A DNA stretch of 64,000 bases from Polynucleobacter sp. JS-JIR-II-b4 (GTDB lineage: Bacteria > Pseudomonadota > Gammaproteobacteria > Burkholderiales > Burkholderiaceae): the NCBI RefSeq assembly GCF_018687815.1, contig NZ_CP061306.1, positions 372,001 through 436,000 on the forward strand, given 5' to 3'. This document shows, in pieces, positions 35,437 through 43,816 of this stretch. Made by a program: the position numbers and the translations under genes. Under the pieces are notes generated by a model. It worked only from the letters and a program-made list of their open reading frames with translations. It searched no databases and had not been told where the DNA came from. How positions within the stretch are numbered: the first letter of the stretch is position 1; each line of letters starts with the position of its first letter.

Positions 35437-36254
35437 GCGACTATCCTCAGTGCTTGCGCTGAGAAATGGCTGAAGCACGGGTGATGCTCATTATTGGATA
35501 GGGCTAAAACCTTGGTGAGTGCATCAGCATAAACACACTCTTTTGCAAGAATGGAGAATGATCCAGCAATCTCCACATGAACCTCAGAAAAATTCTGGGC
35601 TAGAGGATTGATAATATGACTCTTCTGGCCATCTCTTTTTGCAAAGTAAAGACTGCTTGTGGCAATAGCCCCATCTTTCAAAGAACCAATATCAATTAAC
35701 TCCCCAGATCTCTCAGGATGGCGCACTTGAATTGGGAGGGAGGTATTCCCAAATACCCGCAGGTCGCCACCAGCATTCACTGAACCGGATGCGATGCCTT
35801 CTGATATTAAGACTCTGACCGCCATATCTACTGCAAACCCCTTGGCGATTCCGCCCAGATCCAGGCAGACTGGGCGGGAAGACTGAATCAAGTCGGGCGC
35901 TAAGAAGTGCATATCTTCAACGCCACCAAGCTCATGATTAGAGAAGTTGATATGGCGGGGCAATAATCCTGCAGCAACCAGACGGTGACCGATTCCACAA
36001 TTAAATAGGCCATCGGATTCAATATGAACTTCTTTCGCTATTCGGATAACTTGTGCAGTCCAAGGATGAATCTCAACTGCTTCCATGTGGGCACTTCGAT
36101 TGATTTGGCTTAGCTCACTTTCAGGATCATGAAATCCCATGAGGTCATGAATATTTTGAATGGCTGCAAAAGCATTATCAACAGCCGCTTGCCCATCATC
36201 TTGATGTATGGAGATCTCTACAAAGGTGCCAAGAAGTGGTTTGCAACGAAGCAT
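35433..36254 (-). CDS. apbE: FAD:protein FMN transferase
   Basis: ApbE, 273 aa, transfers FMN from FAD to a Ser or Thr of a target protein outside the cytoplasm. Motifs visible are GLFNCGIGH, VCLDLGGIAKGFAVDMA, SVNAGGDLRVFG and AIATSSLYF followed by HIINP. No clear signal peptide or lipobox is seen at the start (MLRCKPLLGTFVEISIH), so the mode of export is unclear. It sits 2 bp from the gene of its likely substrate, the FMN-binding protein upstream, in the same operon. Confidence 0.88.
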   Translation of the reverse strand: MLRCKPLLGTFVEISIHQDDGQAAVDNAFAAIQNIHDLMGFHDPESELSQINRSAHMEAVEIHPWTAQVIRIAKEVHIESDGLFNCGIGHRLVAAGLLPRHINFSNHELGGVEDMHFLAPDLIQSSRPVCLDLGGIAKGFAVDMAVRVLISEGIASGSVNAGGDLRVFGNTSLPIQVRHPERSGELIDIGSLKDGAIATSSLYFAKRDGQKSHIINPLAQNFSEVHVEIAGSFSILAKECVYADALTKVLALSNNEHHPCFSHFSAQALRIVA

Positions 36255-36256
36255 TG

Positions 36257-36814
36257 TTACTTTCCGAGGCTGGGTTTTGAATGGGTGTTCTTCAGGGCTA
36301 GGTCATATAAAACCGTTACCCGCTTCACTCCATCAGTAAGGTGTTTGCAAGAAAGTGTTGCGCCACCAATATTCTGAATATCTTGATTAAGCTTGATGGG
36401 GTCATTTACGGTCTTACCTACAAACTGTTTACGCCATTGCGCTTCTGCTACTTCATAACCATAAGATTCAATATATTCCAAAACTTCGATACCAGCGATG
36501 CCACCATTTGGGTTGATGGCAACGGCATAAGTAATCATTTCATGTTTTCCTATGACTTCGTCAACCACAAACCAGCTACCATCAGCTGCCCTCCAGATGC
36601 GCTCGCCCTGAAAGGGGTAACGAATGCTGGATGCGATACGCATCTTTTCTTGCAAATCATCCGTAATGATGACGGGATTCTTCGTCAGTATTTTGTTAGG
36701 GAAAAGAATTTTTAGAGCTTGCTCTGCAGAAACATAAATTTTTGCATGGGCAATGATTGGTGCGCTCATCATTGCTATGCCAATAAGAGCTAAGGGGTTG
36801 GGTTTCCAGATCAT
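36257..36814 (-). CDS. periplasmic FMN-binding domain protein
   Basis: A protein of 185 aa with a signal peptide (PLALIGIAMMSAPIIAHAK, cleavage near AHA) and one FMN_bind domain. The flavinylation motif is IGGATLS with T153 as the expected FMN-bearing residue, preceded by the aspartate of NQDIQN. The domain is the type modified by ApbE, whose gene lies 2 bp downstream. It would act as a one- or two-electron carrier in the periplasm. A tryptophan-rich stretch near residues 74-86 may contact a partner. Confidence 0.85.
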   Translation of the reverse strand: MIWKPNPLALIGIAMMSAPIIAHAKIYVSAEQALKILFPNKILTKNPVIITDDLQEKMRIASSIRYPFQGERIWRAADGSWFVVDEVIGKHEMITYAVAINPNGGIAGIEVLEYIESYGYEVAEAQWRKQFVGKTVNDPIKLNQDIQNIGGATLSCKHLTDGVKRVTVLYDLALKNTHSKPSLGK

Positions 36815-36837
36815 GGGGTGATATCTAGGTAATGTAT

Positions 36838-37017
36838 TTAGGCAGTAAGTAATTCATTCGCTTCATTACAAAGTGCTTGAATTTCTGGGTTGATGCCTTG
36901 GACATTTGAGAGTTTGTCAAACATCATCAACGCTCTTTTCTTGGCTGTTTGACATTGGGTGGCTTGAAACTTCAGCAAATGAGCTAAAGCTGCAACTAAT
37001 AGATTCTGAATTTCCAT
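36838..37017 (-). CDS. 59-aa protein in the Fur-box operon, unknown function
   Basis: An open frame from ATG at 37017 to TAA at 36838-36840. The product is a soluble, helical 59-aa protein (LLVAALAHLLKFQATQCQTA, then QGINPEIQALCNEANELLTA) with two Cys and one His. No signal peptide is evident. It fits snugly between the outer-membrane protein gene (12 bp away) and the FMN-binding protein gene, which argues that it is real. I do not recognise the family. Confidence 0.6.
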   Translation of the reverse strand: MEIQNLLVAALAHLLKFQATQCQTAKKRALMMFDKLSNVQGINPEIQALCNEANELLTA

Positions 37018-37029
37018 AATTTCTTTCGC

Positions 37030-37944
37030 TTAATTAAGTGGGAAGCCAACTTTGACAATGAATTCATTTACTGAGTGACTATCCCAGACGCGAGCATCTG
37101 AGCATTCGGCCTCTCCACCACCCATGCAGGAGCCGCCTGCAAGTTGATAGCGCCAAGCGCCAGTAACCCACCAGTCTTTGGCTGCGTAGTGCATATTGGG
37201 GCCTACAAAAGTGGCTCTTTGAACTTGATTGCGTAAATTGAGCTCTGAATAATCATTATGAAAGCGAGCCTCTACACCGGCTGACCATTTCGGGGCAAAG
37301 CGATAGCTAGCACCCACAAGGAAATCGAGCATCGATTCAGGAACATTGCCGTTCTCAATAAACTTTAAGCGCTCATTCGCGGCTACAACGTTACCTGCCA
37401 AAATCAATCGGTCATCAATAAAGTTCGATTGAAGTAAAAGTCTCGCCTCGATCTCATCTTTATTTCTTCCCCATGTCGGTTCTAAGTAAAGCCCTACACC
37501 CACAGGTGAAGTCACTGGATTAGTGATGCGATAAATCGCTTCTAGAGAGCCGCCTTCAATGCCACTTTTCTTATACGCTGTAGAGGGGTCATGCGAAGAA
37601 GGAACACCGTAACCGCCGGTACAGGTTGGGGTATCTCCGCATGCTTCTGGATTGGTGTAATTTTGATTTGCATTAGTGTAGTAAGAGTTGATATAGCCGG
37701 CAACTTGCAAGTCGTTAGTTAAACCGTATTCCAGTTCTGTCCTGGCAGTTAATGCATCGTAAGTTCCTGCTGCTTGCTGTTGATTGAGTTGCAGGCGCTG
37801 CTCAAACTCCAGCTTGCCCTTAGGCTGCAAATCTAAGGTGTAAATCCAGCCAAACACTCCCTCGCCTGCATGGGCTAAAGAAAAGTGAAGTGTGGCAACT
37901 AAGAAGAGGCTAAAGGCAAGAAGTCTATTAATGGTCAATTTCAT
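37030..37944 (-). CDS. outer-membrane beta-barrel protein, Fur-box-controlled
   Basis: A 304-aa protein. The signal peptide is MKLTINRLLAFSLFLVATLH with cleavage at AHA. The mature part begins GEGVFGWIYTLDLQPKGKLE and is made of alternating beta strands with aromatic girdles. It carries two Cys pairs (ACGDTPTC and SCMGGGEAEC) in loops. The exterior loops are Asn-, Tyr- and Gly-rich. No TonB box is present, so it is a porin-like or scaffold barrel. It is the first gene after the two Fur boxes, and the rest of the operon concerns FMN transfer. Confidence 0.75.
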   Translation of the reverse strand: MKLTINRLLAFSLFLVATLHFSLAHAGEGVFGWIYTLDLQPKGKLEFEQRLQLNQQQAAGTYDALTARTELEYGLTNDLQVAGYINSYYTNANQNYTNPEACGDTPTCTGGYGVPSSHDPSTAYKKSGIEGGSLEAIYRITNPVTSPVGVGLYLEPTWGRNKDEIEARLLLQSNFIDDRLILAGNVVAANERLKFIENGNVPESMLDFLVGASYRFAPKWSAGVEARFHNDYSELNLRNQVQRATFVGPNMHYAAKDWWVTGAWRYQLAGGSCMGGGEAECSDARVWDSHSVNEFIVKVGFPLN

Positions 37945-37976
37945 GGTCCCTTGAGGTTGGTGGTTAGCAATCTAAA

Positions 37977-37991
37977 TGAGAATGGTTCTCA
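37977..37991. promoter_or_regulatory. Fur box 1
   Basis: TGAGAATGGTTCTCA is nearly a perfect 7-1-7 inverted repeat, matching the known proteobacterial Fur core TGAnAATnATTnTCA. It lies 33 bp upstream of the outer-membrane protein start, where it would cover the promoter. Confidence 0.85.
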
Positions 37992-38004
37992 ATATAGCAT
38001 TGGA

Positions 38005-38019
38005 TGAGAATGATTCTCA
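38005..38019. promoter_or_regulatory. Fur box 2
   Basis: TGAGAATGATTCTCA is a perfect 7-1-7 inverted repeat, 28 bp centre to centre from Fur box 1. Two tandem boxes point to tight iron-dependent repression of the minus-strand operon. They might also affect the plus-strand gene at 38096. Confidence 0.88.
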
Positions 38020-38095
38020 ACTAAATAAAATAACCATCACCTAAGAAGTGACGAAATCTATAGGCCTATTCTTTTTTACTTGTAAGATTTCCCCA

Positions 38096-38338
38096 ATGAA
38101 CGCTGAGTCCTTGGAAAAATTGGTTTTAATGAAGATGCCTTTTGGTAAGCACGCAGGGCGTGCCTTGGCTGACTTGCCGGGGAATTATTTGGCGTGGTTT
38201 GCTCGCGAAGGTTTTCCTAAAGGCGAGCTTGGTGAATTATTGGAATTAATGCATACCCTAGACCATAATGGTTTGCGTGGACTCTTGGCGCCAATCCAGC
38301 GGGCACACGGCCTACAAGCAAAATCTAAATTACTTTGA
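38096..38338 (+). CDS. DUF3820 family protein
   Basis: A small soluble protein of 80 aa. MPFGKHAGRALADLPGNYLA is the DUF3820 signature, a fold suggested to be related to nucleases and found mostly in gammaproteobacteria. The function is not established. The ATG at 38096 gives the usual family length. A GTG at 38048 would add 16 hydrophobic residues. Its last 9 bp overlap the convergent nuclease gene. Confidence 0.75.
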   Translation: MNAESLEKLVLMKMPFGKHAGRALADLPGNYLAWFAREGFPKGELGELLELMHTLDHNGLRGLLAPIQRAHGLQAKSKLL

Positions 38339-39352
38339 GCGAACAATCAGCGTAACGCGATTTCGTTCGTAAGTCACTGTTGACGATTCTGGAGGGCTAC
38401 TTTGAATTGGGCTGACTTTTAACTTGGTCTGAGATTCAATTTGAGAGGCTATCTGTTTTGCAAGAGATTCATTGTGGTCATATTGAATTTGAATGCTCGC
38501 CACCTTGCCTGACTTGATGTTGTTAACGACATCATTGAGTTTATTTAGGGAGTAATCGTCAAAAAATATGGGATACCAACCACCTACGAGATTCTTTTGT
38601 CTCATGATTTCATGGGCCTCCGTCGATATGCTGCTCGTTTTATTGCCTTCACCTACGGGTAAGTGAAAGTCAATTCCTGTCTTTTGTATTAACTCTTGAT
38701 AAGAGATGGGCGGGTTCATAGTTGCTTCATTGGTGTTTTCAATCCAATAGGCCCAAGCAGTATTTTTGTTGGAGTCATATACCAACTTGTATAAATGGCT
38801 GGGAATCGTTACGCGACTTTTGCCAATACTGCCGCGGTTTCCAATCGATCCCGTGAATACGTAAATGTCGCCAGCAGCTCTTTTGACATAAGCCCTCGTC
38901 GGCTCCTCGATATTCTTAGCCCAGATTCCCTGATTATTTTGCCTGGCCTGGGGCATCATATTGGCCAGTGAGAAAGATTGAGCCATTGAGCGTTCGTTAC
39001 TCATGTCGCCTGCTGGGGCGTTATGACCCCTATCAAAGCCGCTTCCGCGGTAATCTGAGAGCAGAGCCCGTTCGGAGAAGGGTAGTCTGGCTTCTTCATA
39101 AAACTGATTACTTCTTCGAGGGTGTGTGGCAGAGAGCTGCTCCCGACTGAGCTTCTCAACGGCATAGATTGGCTTTTTATCCTGAGGGGAGTAGTAGATG
39201 GCAAAACTATCAAAACAAAGATCACGCCCCACTTGTGGACTTGTGGGTATTTGCTGGGCCGGGAACAGATCTTTGCATTCCTCAAAAGCCGCCTGCGCAT
39301 TTAATGAGACTGAAACCGCTACAAGGGCAAGAAGGTGACGAAGAAATTTCAT
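38330..39352 (-). CDS. DNA/RNA non-specific endonuclease (NucA family) with extra C-terminal domain
   Basis: A secreted or periplasmic nuclease of 340 aa. A signal peptide (cleavage at AQA) is followed by the beta-beta-alpha-metal nuclease domain with the active-site motif GFDRGHNAPAGDM near residues 105-117 and the metal-binding Asn in ANMMPQARQNNQGIW. Residues 240-340 form a second region (DDYSLNKLNDVVNNI, IQIQYDHNESLAKQIASQI, ERNRVTLIVRS) that resembles a small alpha/beta domain like those binding peptidoglycan, but no firm match is claimed. Family members are usually about 240-280 aa. Confidence 0.85.
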   Translation of the reverse strand: MKFLRHLLALVAVSVSLNAQAAFEECKDLFPAQQIPTSPQVGRDLCFDSFAIYYSPQDKKPIYAVEKLSREQLSATHPRRSNQFYEEARLPFSERALLSDYRGSGFDRGHNAPAGDMSNERSMAQSFSLANMMPQARQNNQGIWAKNIEEPTRAYVKRAAGDIYVFTGSIGNRGSIGKSRVTIPSHLYKLVYDSNKNTAWAYWIENTNEATMNPPISYQELIQKTGIDFHLPVGEGNKTSSISTEAHEIMRQKNLVGGWYPIFFDDYSLNKLNDVVNNIKSGKVASIQIQYDHNESLAKQIASQIESQTKLKVSPIQSSPPESSTVTYERNRVTLIVRSK

Positions 39353-39861
39353 GGGCTCTTAGTGTATGGCCTTCGCTTTTCGAGCGCATCTCTTTTTATC
39401 TTGCGCTAGCTCCAGAGCTAATAAGAATCAGTGCCCCCTCAATGTTTTTCTGTCCATCAAAATGCATTTTTTCTTAAGGGATACTCTATTAATAGCGCTT
39501 GGCAATAAATACCGCCTTGCTACTACCCCTAGAAAATTACGGAGACGAAAGCACTAGATGTATGATTTTTTTTGGTTGAATTTTTGGCTAAAAACATAAA
39601 AAAGTCCCGTTTAAGCCAATTTTTTATAGAGTGAAATTAGTGCTTCCTAACTTCTATAAGATATTGATTTTATTGACTTATATATGCTTATGGAGATCCA
39701 TATACGGGATCTCCCGGATTCCTAGATCAATAAGTTATTGATTTCCACTTCTTTATTCTTGACTTGATATAAGAAACTTCTTAGGATGACCCATGTTTTT
39801 TAGATATTGCAATGCAGCATAGAACGGTAGTCTAGTTTTTTTGAGGCCTTGCAAACAATGA
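39353..39861. other. 509-bp gene-free, AT-rich region with two strong palindromes
   Basis: No convincing gene is seen here. Frames on either strand are short and unlike known proteins. GGAGATCC (39692-39699) pairs with GGATCTCC (39707-39714), and ATCAATAA (39726-39733) pairs with TTATTGAT (39735-39742) around a single base. The region may hold the promoters of the lytic transglycosylase gene and the nuclease gene, an sRNA, or the remains of a lost gene. Confidence 0.5.
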
Positions 39862-40854
39862 ATGAGTAAATGTTTAGCTAACAATTTGAGCGATATGCAG
39901 AATGCACAGTCAAGCACTTTGACTGCTAAAGAGCTGCTAGCGCACGCCATGGCTCCGGTCTATAGGGTCATCAATGGCCTACTCGTTTTAACTGTGTTCA
40001 TGGTGGTTGGGTTTTGGCTTTCAGGCAACGGCACTAATGCTGGCGCTTTTGACCTTGCTCGTATCCTTGTTCCTGATGAAGCGCGTCACATGGTTTGGAG
40101 TAACGGCTTTGGGATGATCAATCAATATAAAGAGTCCAATGAAGTATCAGCTGCCCAGGCCGCTGATACTGAGATCGCCGCTGTGATCTATGGCAAGTCT
40201 AAGATTCCTGCTTCAGTTGGTTTGACTAGTGCCAAGCAGCAGACCGTGGCTTTGTTAATGCCCTCTGTGGCGCAAATGCAGGTGAAATCCATTTCTCATC
40301 TGTCTGATCGCATCCCCACATCTAAGATGGACCCTCAGGCTTTAGATAGCAACTTAATGGGCTCAATTCAGAATCAACGTGCCGTAGCTGACTTCTTTGA
40401 GAAGAAATACAGTCTCGATCGCTCAAAGATTGAAGAGTACGTTTCAAACACGATTTTGATTGCAAAAGAGGTCAACATCGACCCAGTGCTTTTGTTGGCA
40501 GTAATCTCGGTGGAATCTAATTTCAACCCAAACACTAAGAGTCACGCCGGTGCGGAAGGCCTCATGCAGGTGATGACTTCAGTACACAAAGATAAGTATG
40601 CAATCTTTGGCGGAACTTCTGAGGCCGCTAAGCCTGAAGTCAATATCCGTGTTGGCGCCTATATTTTGAAATACCTGATTGCTACGGCTGGTTCATTGCG
40701 TAATGGCCTGAAGTACTACGTTGGCGCTGCGAATGCTGAGGATGATGGCGGCTACGCGGACAAAGTGATGGCCGAAAGAAATCGCCTGATTGGGTTGTGT
40801 CAAAACCGTTCGTCTAATCGCTTGACATTGAACGGCAAGGATCTGCGCTCTTAA
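39862..40854 (+). CDS. membrane-anchored lytic transglycosylase (SLT domain)
   Basis: A 330-aa protein with one N-terminal membrane anchor (residues 36-53, NGLLVLTVFMVVGFWLSG), a periplasmic stalk and an SLT domain at about 205-320. The catalytic Glu lies in AVISVESNFNPN, followed by GAEGLMQVM and a NIRVGAYILKYLI block, all typical. It cleaves peptidoglycan glycan strands to 1,6-anhydroMurNAc ends. ATG at 39862 is used and an ATG at 39895 is the alternative. A bidirectional terminator follows. Confidence 0.85.
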   Translation: MSKCLANNLSDMQNAQSSTLTAKELLAHAMAPVYRVINGLLVLTVFMVVGFWLSGNGTNAGAFDLARILVPDEARHMVWSNGFGMINQYKESNEVSAAQAADTEIAAVIYGKSKIPASVGLTSAKQQTVALLMPSVAQMQVKSISHLSDRIPTSKMDPQALDSNLMGSIQNQRAVADFFEKKYSLDRSKIEEYVSNTILIAKEVNIDPVLLLAVISVESNFNPNTKSHAGAEGLMQVMTSVHKDKYAIFGGTSEAAKPEVNIRVGAYILKYLIATAGSLRNGLKYYVGAANAEDDGGYADKVMAERNRLIGLCQNRSSNRLTLNGKDLRS

Positions 40855-40886
40855 GTTTTTAGATCTTAAGTAGATCAAGCTATATA

Positions 40887-40912
40887 AAAAGCCACCCACA
40901 AGGGTGGCTTTT
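40887..40912. terminator. bidirectional terminator between slt and FKBP genes
   Basis: AAAAGCCACCC (40887-40897) pairs with GGGTGGCTTTT (40902-40912) around ACAA. Both arms carry runs of A or T on the outside, so it can end transcription from both convergent genes. Confidence 0.85.
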
Positions 40913-40936
40913 GTTTTGCTGCTGAATACGCGAGCC

Positions 40937-41284
40937 TTAGTTAACGCCGTGGAGCTCCACATCAAATACTAGGGTGGCATTTGGAGGAATAACACCCCCT
41001 GCACCGCGAGGGCCATAGCCCATCTCAGAAGGAATGATGAGGGTGCGTTTGCCACCAATTTTCATACCAGCCACGCCTTCATCCCAGCCTTTGATGACAT
41101 GTCCAGCACCCAAAGGGAAACTAAAGAGTTGCCCGCGATCTAAGGAGCTATCAAACTTTTGACCTTTGTGATCAGTAGCCTTCTCGTCATAAAGCCAGCC
41201 GGTGTAATGCACGTCTACATGATTACCTGGTGCAGCTTCTTTTCCGTCGCCCACAACAGTATCGATTTTTTTGAGTTCACTCAT
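40937..41284 (-). CDS. FKBP-type peptidyl-prolyl cis-trans isomerase
   Basis: A single-domain cytoplasmic FKBP of 115 aa without signal peptide. [50 protein letters not shown] and [22 protein letters not shown] are the complete FKBP fold with its aromatic pocket. It catalyses proline isomerisation during folding. It ends near a shared terminator with the transglycosylase gene. Confidence 0.9.
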   Translation of the reverse strand: MSELKKIDTVVGDGKEAAPGNHVDVHYTGWLYDEKATDHKGQKFDSSLDRGQLFSFPLGAGHVIKGWDEGVAGMKIGGKRTLIIPSEMGYGPRGAGGVIPPNATLVFDVELHGVN

Positions 41285-41371
41285 GATGTTTTCCTATTTC
41301 ACACAAATTGATTGGCTAGTATATTCTGAGCTCTGTAAATCTCTTCGGTAATGATGTTTTAGCTCAAACGT

Positions 41372-42388
41372 ATGACAAATTATTGGCCAAATTCTGCATA
41401 TAACACTCTGACAATCAGTTCTGATGATCAGTTGTTGGTGACAGATGACTTTTTGCGTACTTATATGCAGAGGCCTGAGCTCAAGCTGGTTCCTGAATCC
41501 TGCGCTATCGAACGTTCACTTCACCAGCGTTTAACTGACAACCCTCGTGCAGATGTTACTGATGATGAAATCTCGGCGATGGCTGATGAGGATATTCAGG
41601 AGAACTATCGGGTTTGGCTGCGCTACCGAAAGCGTTTATTAGCGGCCAGCTCCCTAGAGAACTTTTATATGAGTTTATTTAAAGGCGAGGGCGTGGACGT
41701 ACCACCTTTATTTATTGCTCAACTCGCCCAAATTTTCATTAGACATATTCTGGGTAATGATTCGCATCCATTGGAAGTGCGAATGGGAGAACTTTTTTTC
41801 AGAACTCAAAAGATTACCGTTATTGATGATGGCATCGTCATGGGGGCGGACGATGAGGTGGTTGCTCGCAACGCCCAAGCCAGTGATACGGGAAACATCA
41901 TGGATTTGCTCAAAGGCAGGTCAATGACGATGCGTTCAGCCGATCTGGATGTACTGCATGAAGACAACGCTGATACCTATTGGTCTCGCAACGAAGATTT
42001 TGATTTAGCAGTTCAGTTAAATTTTGGGCATGAGCCTATTAATCATTTTTGTCGCGTCTTAGAGAAATGGATAAAACATTTCCTCGGAGTTAGTGTGCGC
42101 ATTACCCCCATGCAGCAAATTACCGATCCTAAGTGGTCATGGCATGTTGGCTTAGATGCAGTTGCTACTGAAATACTCAATAAGCTTTACAACCAAGAAT
42201 TGGTTGAGGCAGATGAATTGCAGAAAGTGATTTGTTTATTTCGCCTAGACTTTATCGATGAGGCTGCTGTTGCTAAGGCCCAGGCTGGTAAGCCGGTATA
42301 TATGGCTATTGCCATGAACGACCAGCATCAGCTGAAGTTAAAGCCACAAAACCTTTTGTTTAACTTGCCGCTAGCTAAAGCCTCTTAG
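41372..42388 (+). CDS. DUF6352-like conserved protein, unknown function
   Basis: A 338-aa soluble acidic protein. It begins YWPNSAYNTLTISSDDQLLVTDDFLRTYMQRPEL, a conserved opening among betaproteobacterial hypothetical proteins. The middle has an acidic DEVVARN and a DLDVLHEDNADTYW block, and the C-terminal third contains HVGLDAVATEILNKLY. It has no signal peptide or membrane helix. No catalytic motif is recognised. It shares a TTAG stop overlap with the convergent MFS gene. Confidence 0.65.
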   Translation: MTNYWPNSAYNTLTISSDDQLLVTDDFLRTYMQRPELKLVPESCAIERSLHQRLTDNPRADVTDDEISAMADEDIQENYRVWLRYRKRLLAASSLENFYMSLFKGEGVDVPPLFIAQLAQIFIRHILGNDSHPLEVRMGELFFRTQKITVIDDGIVMGADDEVVARNAQASDTGNIMDLLKGRSMTMRSADLDVLHEDNADTYWSRNEDFDLAVQLNFGHEPINHFCRVLEKWIKHFLGVSVRITPMQQITDPKWSWHVGLDAVATEILNKLYNQELVEADELQKVICLFRLDFIDEAAVAKAQAGKPVYMAIAMNDQHQLKLKPQNLLFNLPLAKAS

Positions 42389-43581
42389 GTCATCACTCGC
42401 GGTTGTCTCCGTTGCTGAGCAAGCCAGAAAATCGCAAGACCGCTTACTACAACGGGGATGAGTGATCCCCAATTGAGGATGCTCCAACCATGTGAGGTGA
42501 CTAGGGCGCCTGACCCAAAAGAAGTGAAGGCCATAGTTCCGAAGACGAAGAAATTAATGGCAGCCTGTGCTTTGTCCCGCTCATTGGGTTGATAGGCAGT
42601 CATCGCCAAAGAGGTGGCGCCAGTAAATAAAAAGTTCCAGCCAACGCCGAGTAAAAATAAAGCGATAAAGAATTGATGGAGATCGGTTCCGGTAAGAGCG
42701 ATTGCAATGCAGATGAAGTTCAGAAACACCCCGGTCCCCATTATCTTTAATACCCCATATCGTTGGATGAGTGATCCTGTAAAAAATCCAGGAGCAAACA
42801 TGCCAATCACATGCCACTCCAGTACTAAAGCGGTGTCCGAAAATGGTAGCCCACAGATTTGCATTGCCAAAGGTGTGGCGGCCATGAGTAGATTCATAAC
42901 CCCATACCCTAATGCTGCACCAATGATGGCAACCATAAAGACGGGTTGCTGGAGGATGACTTTTAAAGGGCGTCCATCGGTAAGTGCATGCTGCGCCTTG
43001 AGTTCTTGTGGAAAGCGAATGAACTGCATCACGAAGATGCCAATGAACCCGGCAATGGATAGAGTGAGATATGCCCCCAGAAAGGCGGTATCAAATAGAT
43101 CTCGCGTCCAGGAGGCTAGATTGGGTCCAATGACTGCACCAAGAATGCCACCAGCAAGTACCCAAGAGATCGCCTTATCGCGTTGACTCTGGTCTGTCAG
43201 TTCTGCTGCAGCAAAGCGGTAGAGCTGCCCATTGGCGCTGTAATAACCCGCAATAAAGGTCCCCAAGACTAAAAGCCAAAAGTTTCTTGTAATGGCGGCG
43301 TACGCGCATAGAAGTGCTGAGAGCATTGCTACTAGCAAGCCTAGCTGGAAAGAGACTCTGCGCCCAAAGTAGTTTTGAGATTTGGCCACAATGGAGGTGG
43401 AAAAGGCGCCCCCGACAACATAGCCCATGACGGGTAGGGTGGCCATCCAGCTGGCTGGTGCTAGGCTAAGCCCTACCAACCCGTTGATAGCGATAAACGT
43501 CACGTTATTGGTGAGGAATAGTCCCTGACAAATGATCAGCAGCACCAGGTTTTTGTTGAGTAAAGGATGTTTGCGGGTCAT
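42385..43581 (-). CDS. major facilitator superfamily transporter
   Basis: A 398-aa inner-membrane protein with 12 helices. The loop between helices 2 and 3 has the MFS A-like motif (KSQNYFGRRVSFQLG), and AGGILGAVIGPNLASWTRD after helix 4-5 fits a 12-helix exporter. It resembles multidrug or sugar-efflux members, but the substrate is not indicated. It ends on the TTAG shared with the convergent DUF6352-like gene. Confidence 0.85.
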   Translation of the reverse strand: MTRKHPLLNKNLVLLIICQGLFLTNNVTFIAINGLVGLSLAPASWMATLPVMGYVVGGAFSTSIVAKSQNYFGRRVSFQLGLLVAMLSALLCAYAAITRNFWLLVLGTFIAGYYSANGQLYRFAAAELTDQSQRDKAISWVLAGGILGAVIGPNLASWTRDLFDTAFLGAYLTLSIAGFIGIFVMQFIRFPQELKAQHALTDGRPLKVILQQPVFMVAIIGAALGYGVMNLLMAATPLAMQICGLPFSDTALVLEWHVIGMFAPGFFTGSLIQRYGVLKIMGTGVFLNFICIAIALTGTDLHQFFIALFLLGVGWNFLFTGATSLAMTAYQPNERDKAQAAINFFVFGTMAFTSFGSGALVTSHGWSILNWGSLIPVVVSGLAIFWLAQQRRQPRVMT

Positions 43582-43816
43582 AGCTTGCAGTGTACGGCGA
43601 ATTTAGAGCCTCTGCAGCCTTGGTGGATTCCCTTAAATTGCCCTTTATCGGGCGCTTTAAGGTGCAAAACCGGCATTTTTGCCAAGTCCGATGATTTAAA
43701 ATGGAGCTCTCGCCTCATTGGCAAAAGGTGCGCTAAAAGCGACTTGCAAAATGTGGATTTGAGGGCGGCAGGGTAAAAACCTGACTCTGTAATTTTTCAA
43801 TATTGAGGAAACATTC

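Noticed and set aside
36341..36715. 124-aa plus-strand frame
   Set aside because: It is wholly antisense to the FMN-binding protein gene, which has a signal peptide and flavinylation motif.
39366..39557. 63-aa frame in the gene-free region
   Set aside because: It has no ribosome binding site, no match to a known family and an odd composition. I left this region as non-coding.
39753..39950. 65-aa minus-strand frame over the start of the lytic transglycosylase gene
   Set aside because: Its end looks somewhat protein-like, but it covers the start of a well-supported gene and no family is recognised.
43567..43776. 69-aa frame before the isocitrate dehydrogenase gene
   Set aside because: No ribosome binding site and no domain are seen. 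The region fits a promoter and leader between divergent genes.
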